Assembly (NCBI RefSeq): GCF_008831285.2
Contig: NC_045150.1
Span: 11,701,868 to 11,765,867 of the forward strand
DNA length: 64,000 nucleotides
Direction: 5' to 3'
Source of the DNA: Nymphaea colorata
Lineage: Eukaryota > Streptophyta > Magnoliopsida > Nymphaeales > Nymphaeaceae
Positions within the stretch are counted from its first letter, which is position 1. Every line of letters starts with the position of its first letter. The position numbers and the translations under genes were made by a program. A model generated the notes under the pieces. That model did not search any database, had not been told where the DNA came from, and was given only the letters and a program-made list of their open reading frames with translations. Shown piece by piece: positions 22,101 to 33,559 of the stretch.

Positions 22101-23199
22101 TCCTGGCCAAACTCAACATCCACTTCAGTTGTCCTCTTCTTCAGGCTGATAAGCTGGATGTCATGGTCTGGAGGAATGGCGAGAATGGTGAGTTCAACCG
22201 GCATGAAATTTGGCAAAGGATCTGGAAAAAAGGCCATCATAACAAGGATTATAAGCTGGTTTGGCAAGGGAGACGGCTTCCAAGGGCCTCTTGGACTGTT
22301 TATGTAGGTGTCTCAGAGCGGCTTCCTACGGACGATTTAGTGCAACAGCAGGGATGTTCACTTGCGTCTCAGTGCTATGTCTGCAAGCAGACGACTGAAG
22401 ACGTCAAACACCTCTTCTTTGACTGCAAGGGAGCTTGGTCTCTCTGGTCTTCCATTTATGGTAAATTTGGGAGGGCCACACCATGGTGTAGGAGTCCTCC
22501 TAACCTCATGCAAGGACTTAGTGGCTGGCACAAGAAAGGTTTCCAAGACAAGTCGCTTGACAAATGCTGGAAAGATAGCTTTCACATGGCGATTTGGTTC
22601 ATTTGTAAGACTAGAAACCAATTTAAGCATAAAGGGCATACTCCAACTGATAAATTAATAAACCAGTTTTGGTCACACTCAAGCGAGTATTGTTGGAACT
22701 CTCAGTGGAATGAACCACAGACCTCGAAAATCTGCAGTTGGCTTCGATCGGGGATCCTCTGGAGCAATGGAGTCAGCTTTGAAGATAAGTGGGTTGAAAT
22801 CAGCATCACTTCTTGGTATAAGCAGGGCAGAAAAGGAGTGGCGGGCATCATTAGAGACAGCGCAGGTCAGGTTCGGTTTGGTGTTGCGTGTTGGTTTAAG
22901 CTCAGTTCTAGGTGGCCGGAGACAGAGATTCTCAGTGAATGCCTCGGGCACTTGGCGAACATTGCTGACAATATGGGGTGTATCTACCTTCTTGCAAATG
23001 ACGGTGAATGGAAGCATCATTTCCTCAGTCACATAGGTTGCAGGTCGGACATAGTGGGCAACCGGTCGTTGAGCAACAGCTTCATCGACAGGCTTACAAT
23101 CTGCAAGGGATGGCCTCTAGCTGAAGGCTCTAATCTTTTGATGAATACTCCGGAAAATGGTTTGTATACAACTTGGAATCCTCACGATACCTCGTGAGA
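19152..23199 (+). pseudogene. LINE ORF2: endonuclease, reverse transcriptase, zf-RVT, RNase H-like tail; broken
   Basis: Begins MNLLAWNVRGLAALP, the usual start of the apurinic-type endonuclease. GDFNAV (about 19563) and SDHNPIL (about 19826) are its conserved motifs; the usual ETK site reads DTK. The reverse transcriptase has APGPDGF (about 20516), KIDLSKAYDRVNWDF (about 20896), LRQGDPLSPYLF (about 21072) and the catalytic YADD (21214-21225). A zf-RVT region follows (WTVYVGVSERLPT, CYVCKQTTEDVKHLFFDC; 22290-22430). The end has a weak RNase H-like stretch (GVAGIIRDSAGQVRFG, about 22840). Breaks: frameshift near 19270, stop 19493, frameshift near 20626, stop 20983, frameshift near 21990. Confidence 0.9.
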
Positions 23200-23286
23200 T
23201 TCCTTCCCTGATAGATAGTGTCCAACTGAGGTGAGGTCCAGCGTGGACCCTTTTTTTTTTTTGTCTGTACATAATACCTCATTTTG

Positions 23287-23318
23287 TTGAAATAAAAGGA
23301 TGGGGGCCTAACCCCCAA
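23287..23318 (+). other. LINE 3' stem-loop
   Basis: Within aataaaaggatgggggcctaaccccca, five G pair with five C around a CCTAA loop, next to the 3' insertion point. Such 3' hairpins are the recognition feature by which LINE reverse transcriptases of several families find their RNA. A close copy of the sequence occurs at about 58211-58236. Confidence 0.6.
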
Positions 23319-23332
23319 GCAGCCATTGTCCG

Positions 23333-23349
23333 GACTCAATCTCAGAGTT
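23333..23349. repeat. 3' target-site duplication of the LINE
   Basis: gactcaatctcagagtt, one mismatch from the 5' copy at 17616-17632. The host sequence on both outer sides shares the gctcgactcaagctc character, consistent with one original site. Confidence 0.8.
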
Positions 23350-24290
23350 ATGCAAAATAAAAGTCGAGGCAAAATAGAAGTGGAGAGCTCAGTTCAAGCT
23401 GGTCAAGCTCTGGCTCGACTAGCACAAGGTGCTGATTGTTTCAGATACATTTGGACTATTTTGCAAAACTACAATTTAGAAGTAATGCTTCCTTCACCAT
23501 TCTTTTTCTCTTATTCAATGAAACGGTCCCATGGAGTTGTAGCATAGCTCTTCCAGCAGGCAGCATATGGGTACTATTCCTTTCGATGGTAAATGACCTA
23601 TATGAAGTCTCTCAAGTTCACTATATGCCTATATGAAGTCTCTCATGTTCACTATATATGCACTTTAAATGTAACATATTATTTCTATCATGCTTCATGT
23701 TATAAACCATTTGTGTCCCTTTCAATTAATGAAGGGTTAGAGCATTAAGGAGCACTATGTTTTTGGCACCAAAGCCAGAATTAAAAAACTATTTTAGCTC
23801 TCTCTCTCTTTTAGAAACCAGACCATTAGATCAGGGACAAAAACTAGATTGTTTAAATGTGAAGCCTCAGCCGTTTTTGTTTCTTTACCGATATGATCTT
23901 AAGAATATGTTTATACAAAACATATATTAAGTTGATCATTTTTTGGACTTTAATAGTGTTTTTATAATAAGCAAAAATGAATAGCTCTCATACCATCAAC
24001 ATTTTGATAATAAGAAGGTTTGCGCTTTTCATAAAAACAATTTGAATTAAAACATGTTTTATATCAAAATACTTTTATACATATATGAGGACTTTTATGA
24101 AAATTAAAGAGTATGGATTTTGGAGATGACCTAAGAGTATATATACATATATATATATATTCGGTGTCAGACGTACAAGTTTGAGTTGCTTCCTAGACCA
24201 TTTTCTAATCATGATTTTCTATCTGTCATGGGGAGTAAGGAATCGCAAGCCCAGAGGTTTTCACTTTGAATTACAAAGGTTTCCAACATT
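23350..24290. other. AT-rich intergenic stretch after the LINE
   Basis: No supported gene. A short (TA) run lies at about 24138-24160. Reading frames here are short and unlike known proteins. Confidence 0.4.
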
Positions 24291-24299
24291 GTTTCAGGA

Positions 24300-24790
24300 A
24301 GCATTAGCAGTGTTGTGCCACAAAGCATCAAACTCGGGTCTTTTTGGCGTTCATTGTAGGTTCCGCGCACTGTGGTTTACTAAAAGATGCAGACAATATA
24401 CTTATCTTTGGCCATGCTACCATCCACCAAATGGGTGTCACTTGTTGATTCTTAAGGTATTTCCCTTGGTATGTGGCCTCAGTGTTTAATGAAAACAAGT
24501 GCAATGTAGTCCTCTTTAATGGCGACTTACACCTGCAACATGCAGTATCAACCATCTTCGATTGCCCTTTTTCAATCTTTGGCGGTAACCTATTTCGGTC
24601 TCCCATTAACAGTAAAGAACCTCGCACGTTTAGATTGGCAACCAATGGTGGACAAAATCAAGTGTAGACTGCTTGGATGGAGAAGGAAATATTTGACAAT
24701 GGCGGGTCGATGGCATGGACGACTTCGTTCGAATTCCTTTTGTTCCTTGTTGTTAAAGCTGGAAAAGTATCACTTGGTGGAAACGTTTCC
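24300..24790 (+). mobile_element. Fragment of a second LINE reverse transcriptase
   Basis: Pieces of the RT thumb and palm occur in order but in different frames. ADNILIFGHAT (about 24390) is a mutated YADDTLIFG motif. NENKCNVVLFN (about 24487) matches the usual N..K..LFN segment. FGLPLTVKNLARLDWQPMVDKI (about 24580-24655) then CRLLGWRRKYLTMAGR match the conserved LGLPL...W.....KI...L.GW....LS..GR block. The catalytic Asp pair is lost and both flanks decay into unrecognisable sequence. The sequence differs from the 17.6-kb element, so it is another lineage. Confidence 0.7.
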
Positions 24791-24799
24791 TCACATCGC

Positions 24800-27700
24800 A
24801 TCTTCACCATCTTTGCAAGCTTCCCGCTTGCTTCTAGCTTCATTGTCGATGCCGCCCGAATTTTAGCGGCACCAATCATTGGGAAATCACTTACCTTGCC
24901 CTGAGGGATATAATCTAGCTGGTCATATGGCTAAGCAGTGAAAGGCTGGCCATCCGTTCTATTCTTGTGGATGCTACTCACTTGAACTACAAATTATGAG
25001 TGCACCAGGCTTAGTTGACGGGTGTTGTGCTTATCACCTAGGTCGAAAGCTGTTATGAACCTCGGGAGTAGTAAGAAAGGGGTAGAGGTTTCGGCCTCTT
25101 TGGGAAAGAAGCAACACAGCTGGTACAATACATTATGTTTGTGGCAATGACCTTGCCTATTGTTTTTCATAGCCCATTGATGTTCTGCAAAATCTGTTGC
25201 TGAAATATTCCAGTTCTATTAATGGATTTTACAGATCCAACTGTTTAATTAACCAACCTGACAGGGTGACAGTAGGAAGAAAGGAGTTTCGAGGGTTTTA
25301 CAATGAAATGAAAGTGGCTGAGGCCCTTTTCCTAAGCATACCTTTTTGCAATTAACCAAGCTTTCCGATATCCAAGACTGCAATCTAGAGCTTGATGCCA
25401 TTGGGATGTTTGTGAGCTTACAAGAGGTAAAAAAAGGAACTGGGGTAGATGGTGGTGTGCTCCTGCGAGGGGTTGAAGTAACCTCATATAGGAACCGATT
25501 TACAGGGATAGGTGAAACATGTTGATGAATTGGAAGGAAAATTTATTTTCATGAAAAACAATATCTTGACTCACAGTGACTTTAGAAGAGAAAAGGTTTC
25601 AGCTAATTCAACATTTGCACTAAATGTTGCGTATATCTAAAAACATATTCAGTTGACTATCGAATTGGAGTGTTGAATGGTTGTGGGAAAACATAGCAAA
25701 GAGCAGCCAAAAATTTTGTCAAGTTTATAAAGATAAGCTTCATTCTTGAAGAGCAGCCTAGCTATTAGTTAAATTGGTTGTTGTTTTGAAGGCACATTCC
25801 CATGTTCTATCTCAGTTTGGACAAGATTGGTGAGCTTTAAATTCTCAAAAATACGCTTGTGCTTCTGCTCAATACACTTGCTTTATTCATGTATATGGGG
25901 CTATGTCATTCAACGGTCCTTATTACACTTTCAAATGTTCAGTCGTGTGTCTTGAATCTCCACACCACCAATCACTTTGTAAGGCTTCAATTCATCTTTA
26001 AGGTTCTTGTCAACAAGTTCCAAAAAAAGTTGTAAGTCTTCAAATTTTTGATGTTTTAATTTCAGATAATATAAGCAAAACAAGTATAGAAGTCCACAAA
26101 ACTAGTCTATTTGAGCTTCGTGGCTGTGTTTCAGGTAGAGGCATAGATAGGTGAAGTCTTTATGGGGTGTACGCCCCACTATAAAACCTTATTTTCAATG
26201 ATTGGATCCAGTTGGATTTGGGTGTAGTTATATGGTTCAACTCTACAAGATTCGAGTCACTGCCTCAAGGCCAATTGAAATTTGTTAACCATATATTTTG
26301 TGTTTCATGAAAAAAAAAAAAAACTAGCTCTGGCCCTGCTCTTAAGTATCGACCAAGAGTATATCAAGAGGTCCATCAACCATATATGAAATTGTGTGAG
26401 ATGGTATAATGCAATATTCTCACCCTTTTGACATGCTTCAAGCATCCGCACATGACCATTATTCATGAATGAAAGTTGAACTTTGTTCAAGGCATGTTGT
26501 ACCGCTATGAAGTATACATGATATGCTCAGAGTCCATATGCCAAATACCACCACCATCCTCTTAGTCAGAAGCTAGCAGTGTGAGAGCCTTTGGAGAAGG
26601 GTAATCCTTTTGAAAGCTGAACGTTTGCAGAAACCATTACAACGAAAAGGGCTTTTATCCACAGCCTAAACCATGGCCAATAGAGCCCAACCGTGGCAGA
26701 AATTATTTTCGCCTTGGTCTGCCTTGTGGCTGTTAATAAAGTGACCGCAGCATTAGCTCATGTGGCTATTGACGTTTTGCAAATGGCTTTGCCTATGGTT
26801 GTTGCATCCACCAGCTACGGCCATGGCGGTTACCTGTAATAGCTACATCTACTTATATATTAGTCAAATTTTCTCAGTAGGCACGTGACCCTTAGGAGTA
26901 AGACCTATAACGAATCATCTTGATTGATGTTTACAAGATGGATAGCTGATAGAAAATTGAGTAAAAGGAGATAGAATATTTTAGTCATTTAAAGTTAACA
27001 ACTTTTTCTCTTTAATTTTTTTTCAGTCATTTACTTTAAAATTTTCAACTACTAAGATGATTTCCGAATCTGAAGGTATATATATATATATATAACAAAA
27101 AATTTTGTTGTAAAAGAAATTATTTACACTTCAAAATGATAAAAAAAATTACGTAAAAAAAAAATTACGAAGTGAGAGCAATATTTGAAAACACTTGTAA
27201 ACTCCCTTCTAGATATGAAGGACGTGATCTCATTGTCTCTAAGGCTGATGGTGCCATCTAACCCACTAAACGCGAGTTGACTTGTCTACCTTCAACACGA
27301 TGTCCAGCTCTACTTTAAATTATTAGCTCGGTGGTCAAAGGAGATTGAAATGGGTCAAGGTGCAACTAGATGTATGGATGCATCAACGCTATCGTCATCA
27401 TCATGCTATTTTATGGTTAAAAGCTAAGAATAGTAAATTATGAAATCAGAGGGTACTCTTTTAAAACATGTTGGACCAGCCAACAGGCTCATGATCTAAA
27501 TGATACTAAAATTGGTCCAGGTGCAATTAAATATAGGATGGGAATCCAAACATTGTCACAAAAAATAACTAGATTTTTATCGAAAGTTTTCTTCCGTGTA
27601 TTGGTCTTGAAATTTGTGTTACTTTGAGAGAATCTTGGTAAATTCAAAGAAATTAAATAGTACAAAAATATAATAAAAGAAACCTCAAAAAAATTTGTAA

Positions 27701-27857
27701 GAAAGAAAAAAGTGCAATATTTTTATTTTTCATGTTTTTTCCTTCAAAATATCACAATTTTTTTCACATTTCCCCATTTTTTCCCCCTGAAAGAACACCG
27801 ATATTTGTGACAATGGTCCGTGCATATCCTCCCGTGGGCTCAAAATCTGGTGTGGAC

Positions 27858-27900
<43 letters not shown>

Positions 27901-29276
27901 GATCAATAATTGCTGCTTCAATCTTCAATGAAGTTGGTGGTTGGGATCTTGGGTCATTTTCAGGGATGAGCATCAGATGATTAGGTGGATCTCTTTATTG
28001 AGTGGGCAGGGCAGGACCTGTGGGGATCGAGCACCTTGGCATTAGGTCTCATGGAGTATGGACCAAAACCTTTAATGAGTCCAGTCCCCATCCAGCCTTT
28101 ATTTCCCTGATCTTCTGCCTTCTTTGGAAATGGCAATCCGCTGGTTAGCCTCTGATCTCTCTTCCTTTCGTTTTGCCCTTTTCTTGTTTTTCTTTCAAAG
28201 AAGTGTGCCTACCATTAAATGCGTTCTTTATTATGCTTACTTTATTGAAGCTCCTCTTTTGTTCTTTTCTGAGTAAAATATTTCGGATGCAGTGAGATCT
28301 TATTTCAGATGTTGAATTTCTTCTACGACGCAGTTCAAGAATTTATGTGTTTTGTCCAAACCATGTCCACTGTTTACTTGTCTCTTACACATCGTAGAGT
28401 AAATGGGGATATATTGCACTTGCACTACATGGGTTTTGATCAAGCGGTTTGAACTTTACGTGAAAATACATTTCTCAAAGTTCATCTGCCATCAGTAGCA
28501 TAAAAAGCTTTGATGATGACCCAAAAAAGTTTCTTTATTTATACTTCGCAGAGCCTACGAGTTTATCATGTCAACTAGTCCGATCGATGTAGCTACGGTT
28601 TGCTACTCTGAATATCAACCTTAACTGCTGCAATTTGATAATGAAAATAGGACCTGAATATGAGTTTGTATTTCATAAAAACAATCTTGTGAAGTTTTGC
28701 AACCAAATGGTTTAATCCAAATTCAACCAAAATCTGAATTTTTTTCTCATGAAAAATTGATCCACCATTCTTATGTATGTGAATTATACATATATATATG
28801 AGAGAGAGAGAGATTGAAGAAACTTGTTCAATTACATAAAGGAAAAGACGTCCAAACACCAATTAAGATATTGTACAAGAAGCATGTTACCCTCCGACAT
28901 ACCCTAACAGCAACAAATTGGTACAAGCTAGACACCATGGACGTACACAAACACCTTATTTTTACATTGGCTTGGCAAAATTTAGTGTCGAATACCTATA
29001 TAAATAAAAAACACTAAACAACTCTTAAATACCCAACTTCATATTATAGGCAGGCTTTGGGCCTGAGCCCACATTGCTCTTATTGAGCTCTGAGTTCTAT
29101 TTTTAACTCAAACTTTGGATCAGCCCAGAAGGGCTTAGCTGAACCCCATAAACTTCACGTGGTTCCATTAGCATCAAGGAAATCCCCCTTGAAAACATCT
29201 TTTTGTGGTTTTACAATTGCTGTCAGTTTCTTGCTTTTCCTTGAGTTTGTGAGTTAGCAACAAAGACTGTTGGCAA
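24800..29276. other. Long intergenic stretch downstream of the receptor-kinase gene
   Basis: No supported gene. It contains a (TC)18 microsatellite at 27861-27898, short TA runs near 27078 and 28791, and a GA run at 28801-28813. All open frames are short or created by the dinucleotide run (ERERER or SLSLSL proteins). Confidence 0.5.
27861..27898. repeat. (TC)n microsatellite
   Basis: About 18 uninterrupted TC repeats. Confidence 0.95.
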
Positions 29277-32200
29277 TCAATGGGTGGTCCTCTTTGTGGG
29301 GAACTCTGATAGCATCTGCACCACTTCTCTCATTGTGGGCCTCTCAACACTGTGCTCTTGGAGGCATAGCATGGCAATGAAGAACATGTGCATGGCTTCC
29401 TCCTGGGGCATCTGCCCAAGCCTAGCATCAATTATGTCCATCACTTGCTCTTTGGTGCAGTTCGTTGCCATCTTCGCCCACTGGACAATGTCCACTCCAT
29501 CACCAAAGTCCCCCAATGGACGCCGCCCCGTGATCAGCTCCAGAAGGACAACACCAAAGCTGTACACATCGCTCTTCTCGTCGACCTTCAAAGTATATGC
29601 GTACTCTGCACCAAGAAAAGCAAGAACCGTCAAACAACTTAGATAGTACCAACTTCATAAAATACATACAGATAGATAGATGTGTGTGTATGTTTTCTGA
29701 AATAATAAGTTTTAAATCTGTAAAGGGGAATATCAAGGCGTTTTAAGGATCAGGACATCTAAAGAGAAAAGGCACATCTAATAAATTCTTTTCTAGACAT
29801 AAAGATAAAGTGATCTTCACAGAGACCCAGAAAACACACCCTAATTTTCAAATCATTGAAGCGGAGTTCACGCTTTTCTATAAGCAAGTTAGTGACAGAA
29901 CTTTGTGCGTCAGATTCCTGATGACACAGGATTCTGCTGAGCTGGATCCTTTATGGAGCCTAATGCTCTGATAGAACAAAATTGGCCATCTTTTGCTTTT
30001 ACTGAGATAACTCAACACGTCAAGGGAGGCCTGTCACTACGTTGTGAGGAACAGGAAGGGTGGTACAGAGCAAAATACAGTATGCCCAAAAGAAACATTC
30101 AATGCAATGCCTGAATCAGGAAGGAAACCTGCAGCCTTTAATGCAACCAGTGGCTAAATTGTTACCTTTGCTTCTTGTAACTGATCAGCTCATGCATTAA
30201 AAGAAAATTGTTAAAAATATATACATATATACATTTCACATGGAGGAAAAATTAAGGTCCGACCGGATTTGAAGTTTCATCATTAGGACATTGACTTGCA
30301 TTATCATGTCAAGAAAAGGATGAATATAAGATCTTTATCTTAATGCACTCAAAGGCACTTTCTGCAGTCACTTGGAGGGTGACCAATGCCAAAATCTTTA
30401 ATGATCCTGATTTAGAAGTGTTACCTAGATGTGATTGCCAGACTTAGGAACTCCCAAGCTTCTATTAAAGGCAAACATAAAGTACTAGGGGTCTACTCTT
30501 GCTGATAGAGAACCGCAGAGTTCATGAACTTTAGTTACGTTTTGATGAAAGAAGATGGAAATAGCAAGGTTATGCTGACAGCAGAAGCACCTCTTTATGC
30601 CAACCCAGGATGCAAGAAATTCATAAAACTATCCAGTGACAAAAAGGAGAGATAAAGATTTTACCTGGTGCAATGTAGCCGTATGAGCCAACTACCGCAG
30701 ACATACTCTCCAGTGTGCCACCATCGTACAGAAACTTTGCTAAACCGAAATCTGCTACATGGGCTTCAAAATTTGAGTCCAAGAGTATGTTATTGGACTT
30801 CACGTCTCTGTGGATGATAAGCGGTGAGCAGTCATGGTGCAAATAGCACAACCCTTGAGCCGATTCAACAGCAATCTTGTATCTCAAATCCCATCCCAGA
30901 AAAGCACCTCTCTTCCCGTGTAACATTTCACCCAGGCTCCCATTCCCCATGTACTCGTAAACTAGAAGATTACTCTCTTTGTTGGAGCAGAATGCTAGCA
31001 GTCTTACTATGTTTCTGTGCCTGATGTTCCCCAAGGTTTGAACCTCAGCGGCAAAGCCGTGGTCATTATGATTCCCAATCCCCATTAGTCTTTTCACTGC
31101 AATATCTTCACCATTGGGCATTGTACCATGATAGACAGTTCCGGCTCCTCCCCTCCCTATCACATTTGAGTCTTTTAGGCACTCTAATATGTTGTCCATG
31201 CTGAAATCAAGCTTCTGAAATGCAGTGAGCCTCCATTTATGGGCATTGCTTCTTCTAATGGCTCTAGCTCTGACAACGGCACCCGCAGCAAAGACAATAG
31301 AGCAGATCAGCAGGCCAAGTGCCACCACTAATTTGAAATCCCTGGCAACATGACTTGTTCCATCGGAAATTTTTGTGAAATTACATGGGTTGAGCACCGA
31401 TCCGCATAGCAGCGGATTTCCAGCAAATGAAGTCGCGTTGAAATAGGCAAATTGGCCTGACTCTGGCACTCTACCAGAGAAATTATTGAAGGAAAAATCA
31501 GCAACAGTGAGACTTCTCATGGACCCAATTAATTTTGGAATGGACTGGCTAAGGTGATTACGGGAGACATTTAGGTAGTTGAGGATTGGAATTCTGCAAA
31601 TGTCTGTAGGAATTGGGCCTGTCAGCTGATTCTGACTCAGGTCTAGATAGTTAAGCATGGAACAGTTGCCAATATCAGATGGTATCATGCCTGAAAAGGA
31701 GTTCCTACTAAAATCAAGCTTTGTTACCTGCTTTAGCTGACCTATTTCCCCTGGGATCTCCCCTGAAAAGCGATTGCTGCTTATGAGTAGCATTTGCAGA
31801 TCAGAGAAATTTGCAATGGAGGACGGCAGGCTTCCTGAGAGGCAGTTGTTGGAGAGATTCAGCTGCCCCAGTTTAGCAGGCTTCGTCGCCGTGGTGCTAT
31901 TGCTGTTCTCAGAAATAACTCCAGAGAGATAGTTGTTCTGCAACTCCACCAGAGTTAGCTCAGGCAAGTAAAGGAAACCTTGAGGTATGCTCCCATTCAA
32001 GTAATTTTCTCCCATCCTCACTCTGCTAAGGCTTAAGCACCTACCAAGACTCTCAGGGATTGGGCCAAAAAGGAAGTTGTTCAACAGAATCAGTATTCTC
32101 AGCTGATTACCAGAGCAGAGGCTTTCAGGTATCAAACCAGTGAGCTTATTGGTGGACAGGTCCAGTATTTGAAGCCTCCCATTCTGGCCCAATTTCTCTG

Positions 32201-33251
32201 GGATAACCCCCGTGAAGTTGTTCTCCCACAGGCCTAGAGTTTCCAAATTGGGCAGCTCGGCAATGAAGTCCGGTATCGATCCATGCAATCTATTCATGAA
32301 GAGATTGAGCAGACTAAGCTCCCTGAGCTCATTAAACTCATCTGGGATCTCGCCGGCAAGCGCATTGTTCGAAAGGTCGAAGTTCACTAACCTTGTCAAG
32401 TTTCCTAAGCTACAAGGAATTGAACCGGAGAGGAGATTGGTGTGCAGAAACATTGTGTCAAGCAATTTCAGGTTCCCCAATTGCTCAGGGATCTCCCCAT
32501 CCAGCCCACAGCTAGATATGTCAAGATGGACAAGATTGATCAGACCCCCAAGCTCTTTGGGTATCCCACCTTCAAAATCATTGAAGTAACCCAAGTAGAG
32601 TTGCTTGAGGTTTGTCAAGTTTCCCAACTCACCCGGTATTTTCCCACGCAGATCATTCCCTGCTAGCGAGAGGTACTCCAATTCGGCGAAGCCGCCATAG
32701 CTTGAAGGAATGCTTCCATGGAAATAATTTCCTCCGAGGTCCAGGTACCTCAAGTTTGAACACTTTGAGATTTCCAGAGGAAGAAGACCAGTGAGGTTGT
32801 TGTTGTAAGCGTCAAGAACTTCCAGCCTCTTCAATTTGGAGAAGTCCCACTTAATGGTGCCATTGAACGCGTTGTTGGATACGTTCAATGACCGGAGTGC
32901 AGTCAGCGAGTCGATCTCAGCAGGAACCTCGCCTAACAAACTGTTCCCAGCAAGCGAGAGGTTGGTCAGACGATCTAAGCCGGATATCTTCGACGAGACG
33001 GAGCCTGAGAGGTTGTAATTTGATATGTCAAGAGAAACCACCCGACCAAATTCGCATTGAACGCCGACCCACGAACAGAACGAACCAGTATTCGATTCGT
33101 CCCAGCTGTTCAACGCCGGGTAGGGGTAGAGGAACTCGCGCTTCAGAGCCAGCAGCACAGCGGCATCGCTTGAATATGAGGGCAATGAACTTGACGCAAA
33201 AGAAGAAGAGACAAGGAAAGGAATGAATGCCAGAGCAAGAACGGAGGCCAT
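29277..33251 (-). CDS. BAM3: BAM3-like (CLAVATA1-clade) LRR receptor kinase, two exons
   Basis: Plasma-membrane receptor kinase. Its Arabidopsis counterpart BAM3 perceives CLE45-type peptides in root protophloem. Exon 1 is 30665-33251 and exon 2 29277-29605, joined by a 1059-bp phase-1 intron with GT (30664/30663) and AG (29607/29606) ends. The spliced product is 971 residues, close to Arabidopsis BAM3 (about 990). Residues: signal peptide 1-26; Cys pair CSWVGVQC 59-66; about 21 LRRs to about 600, including [15 protein letters not shown] typical of the BAM/CLV1 clade; Cys pair 616-623; transmembrane segment about 640-660; kinase with glycine-rich loop from about 698, Lys720, HRD 814-816 and DFG 834-836. 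The intron falls inside IAPEYAYTL of the activation segment. Exon 2 carries [18 protein letters not shown] and ends after [12 protein letters not shown]. All catalytic residues are present, so it should be active. BAM3 rather than BAM1/2 rests on recalled similarity. Confidence 0.93.
29606..30664 (-). other. Intron of the BAM3-like gene
   Basis: GT-AG intron in the kinase activation segment: donor CACCAG/GTAAAA and acceptor GGTGCAG/AGTAC, with the Glu codon of the APE motif split as G/AG. An intron at this point is a known trait of CLV1/BAM-type kinases. Nothing else is visible inside. Confidence 0.85.
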
Positions 33252-33379
33252 GATTCCTTTTGTTTCTTTTGTTTTCTCTCTTCTTTTTCACTGCTCAGAT
33301 GGAAATGGGCAACATTGATTTGGTGGGCACCAAGGAAATTGAAGGGAAATGAAGCCTAAATGCAAGATCAAGAGAGGAG

Positions 33380-33388
33380 TTATATAAA
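33380..33388 (-). promoter_or_regulatory. Probable TATA box of the BAM3-like gene
   Basis: On the minus strand TTTATATAA lies about 130 bp before the ATG at 33251. A start site about 30 bp downstream would give a 5' leader of roughly 100 nt. A GAA/CT-rich tract farther upstream (33509-33549) is typical of plant core-promoter surroundings. Confidence 0.5.
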
Positions 33389-33508
33389 GAGGCGCAGAAA
33401 AGAGATGGGAATCTGTGAAACTTCAATGGAGGGTGTTCTTTACGGGAGACCAACATCTTTAGGGAGTCTTGATATTCAAGGAAGACCACCCTTTTCTTTT
33501 GTTCTAGG

Positions 33509-33549
33509 AAGAAGAAGAAGAAGAAGGCTCTCTCTCTCTCTCTCTCTCT
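33509..33549. repeat. (GAA)n followed by (CT)n tract
   Basis: About six GAA units run into about eleven CT units, 260-300 bp upstream of the BAM3-like ATG. Confidence 0.85.
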
Positions 33550-33559
33550 TCACTACCCT

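Larger units (their letters stand above)
17633..23332 (+). mobile_element. Nearly full-length plant L1-type LINE (non-LTR retrotransposon)
   Basis: About 5.7 kb bounded by a 17-bp target-site duplication. Such elements copy themselves by nicking the target with an endonuclease and reverse-transcribing their RNA in place. Order: short 5' UTR, ORF1 (17764-19155), ORF2 (19152-23199) and a short 3' UTR ending in a GGGGG-CCTAA-CCCCC hairpin. No long poly(A) separates the hairpin from the duplication. Both ORFs carry several frameshifts and stops, so this copy cannot act alone. Its near-complete length and one-mismatch flanks suggest it is not ancient. Confidence 0.9.

Noticed and set aside
22358-23036. 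Several ~100-codon frames on both strands within the LINE
   Set aside because: They are shadows of the ORF2 frame, whose zf-RVT motifs are clear.
27730-27980. ERERER and SLSLSL proteins
   Set aside because: They are translations of a (TC)n microsatellite. The same holds for YIYIYI-type frames at 36.2, 39.6, 42.4, 44.0, 51.6 and 54.0 kb.
32212-33226. Plus-strand frames of 60-125 codons over the receptor-kinase gene
   Set aside because: They are antisense shadows of the LRR-coding exon.
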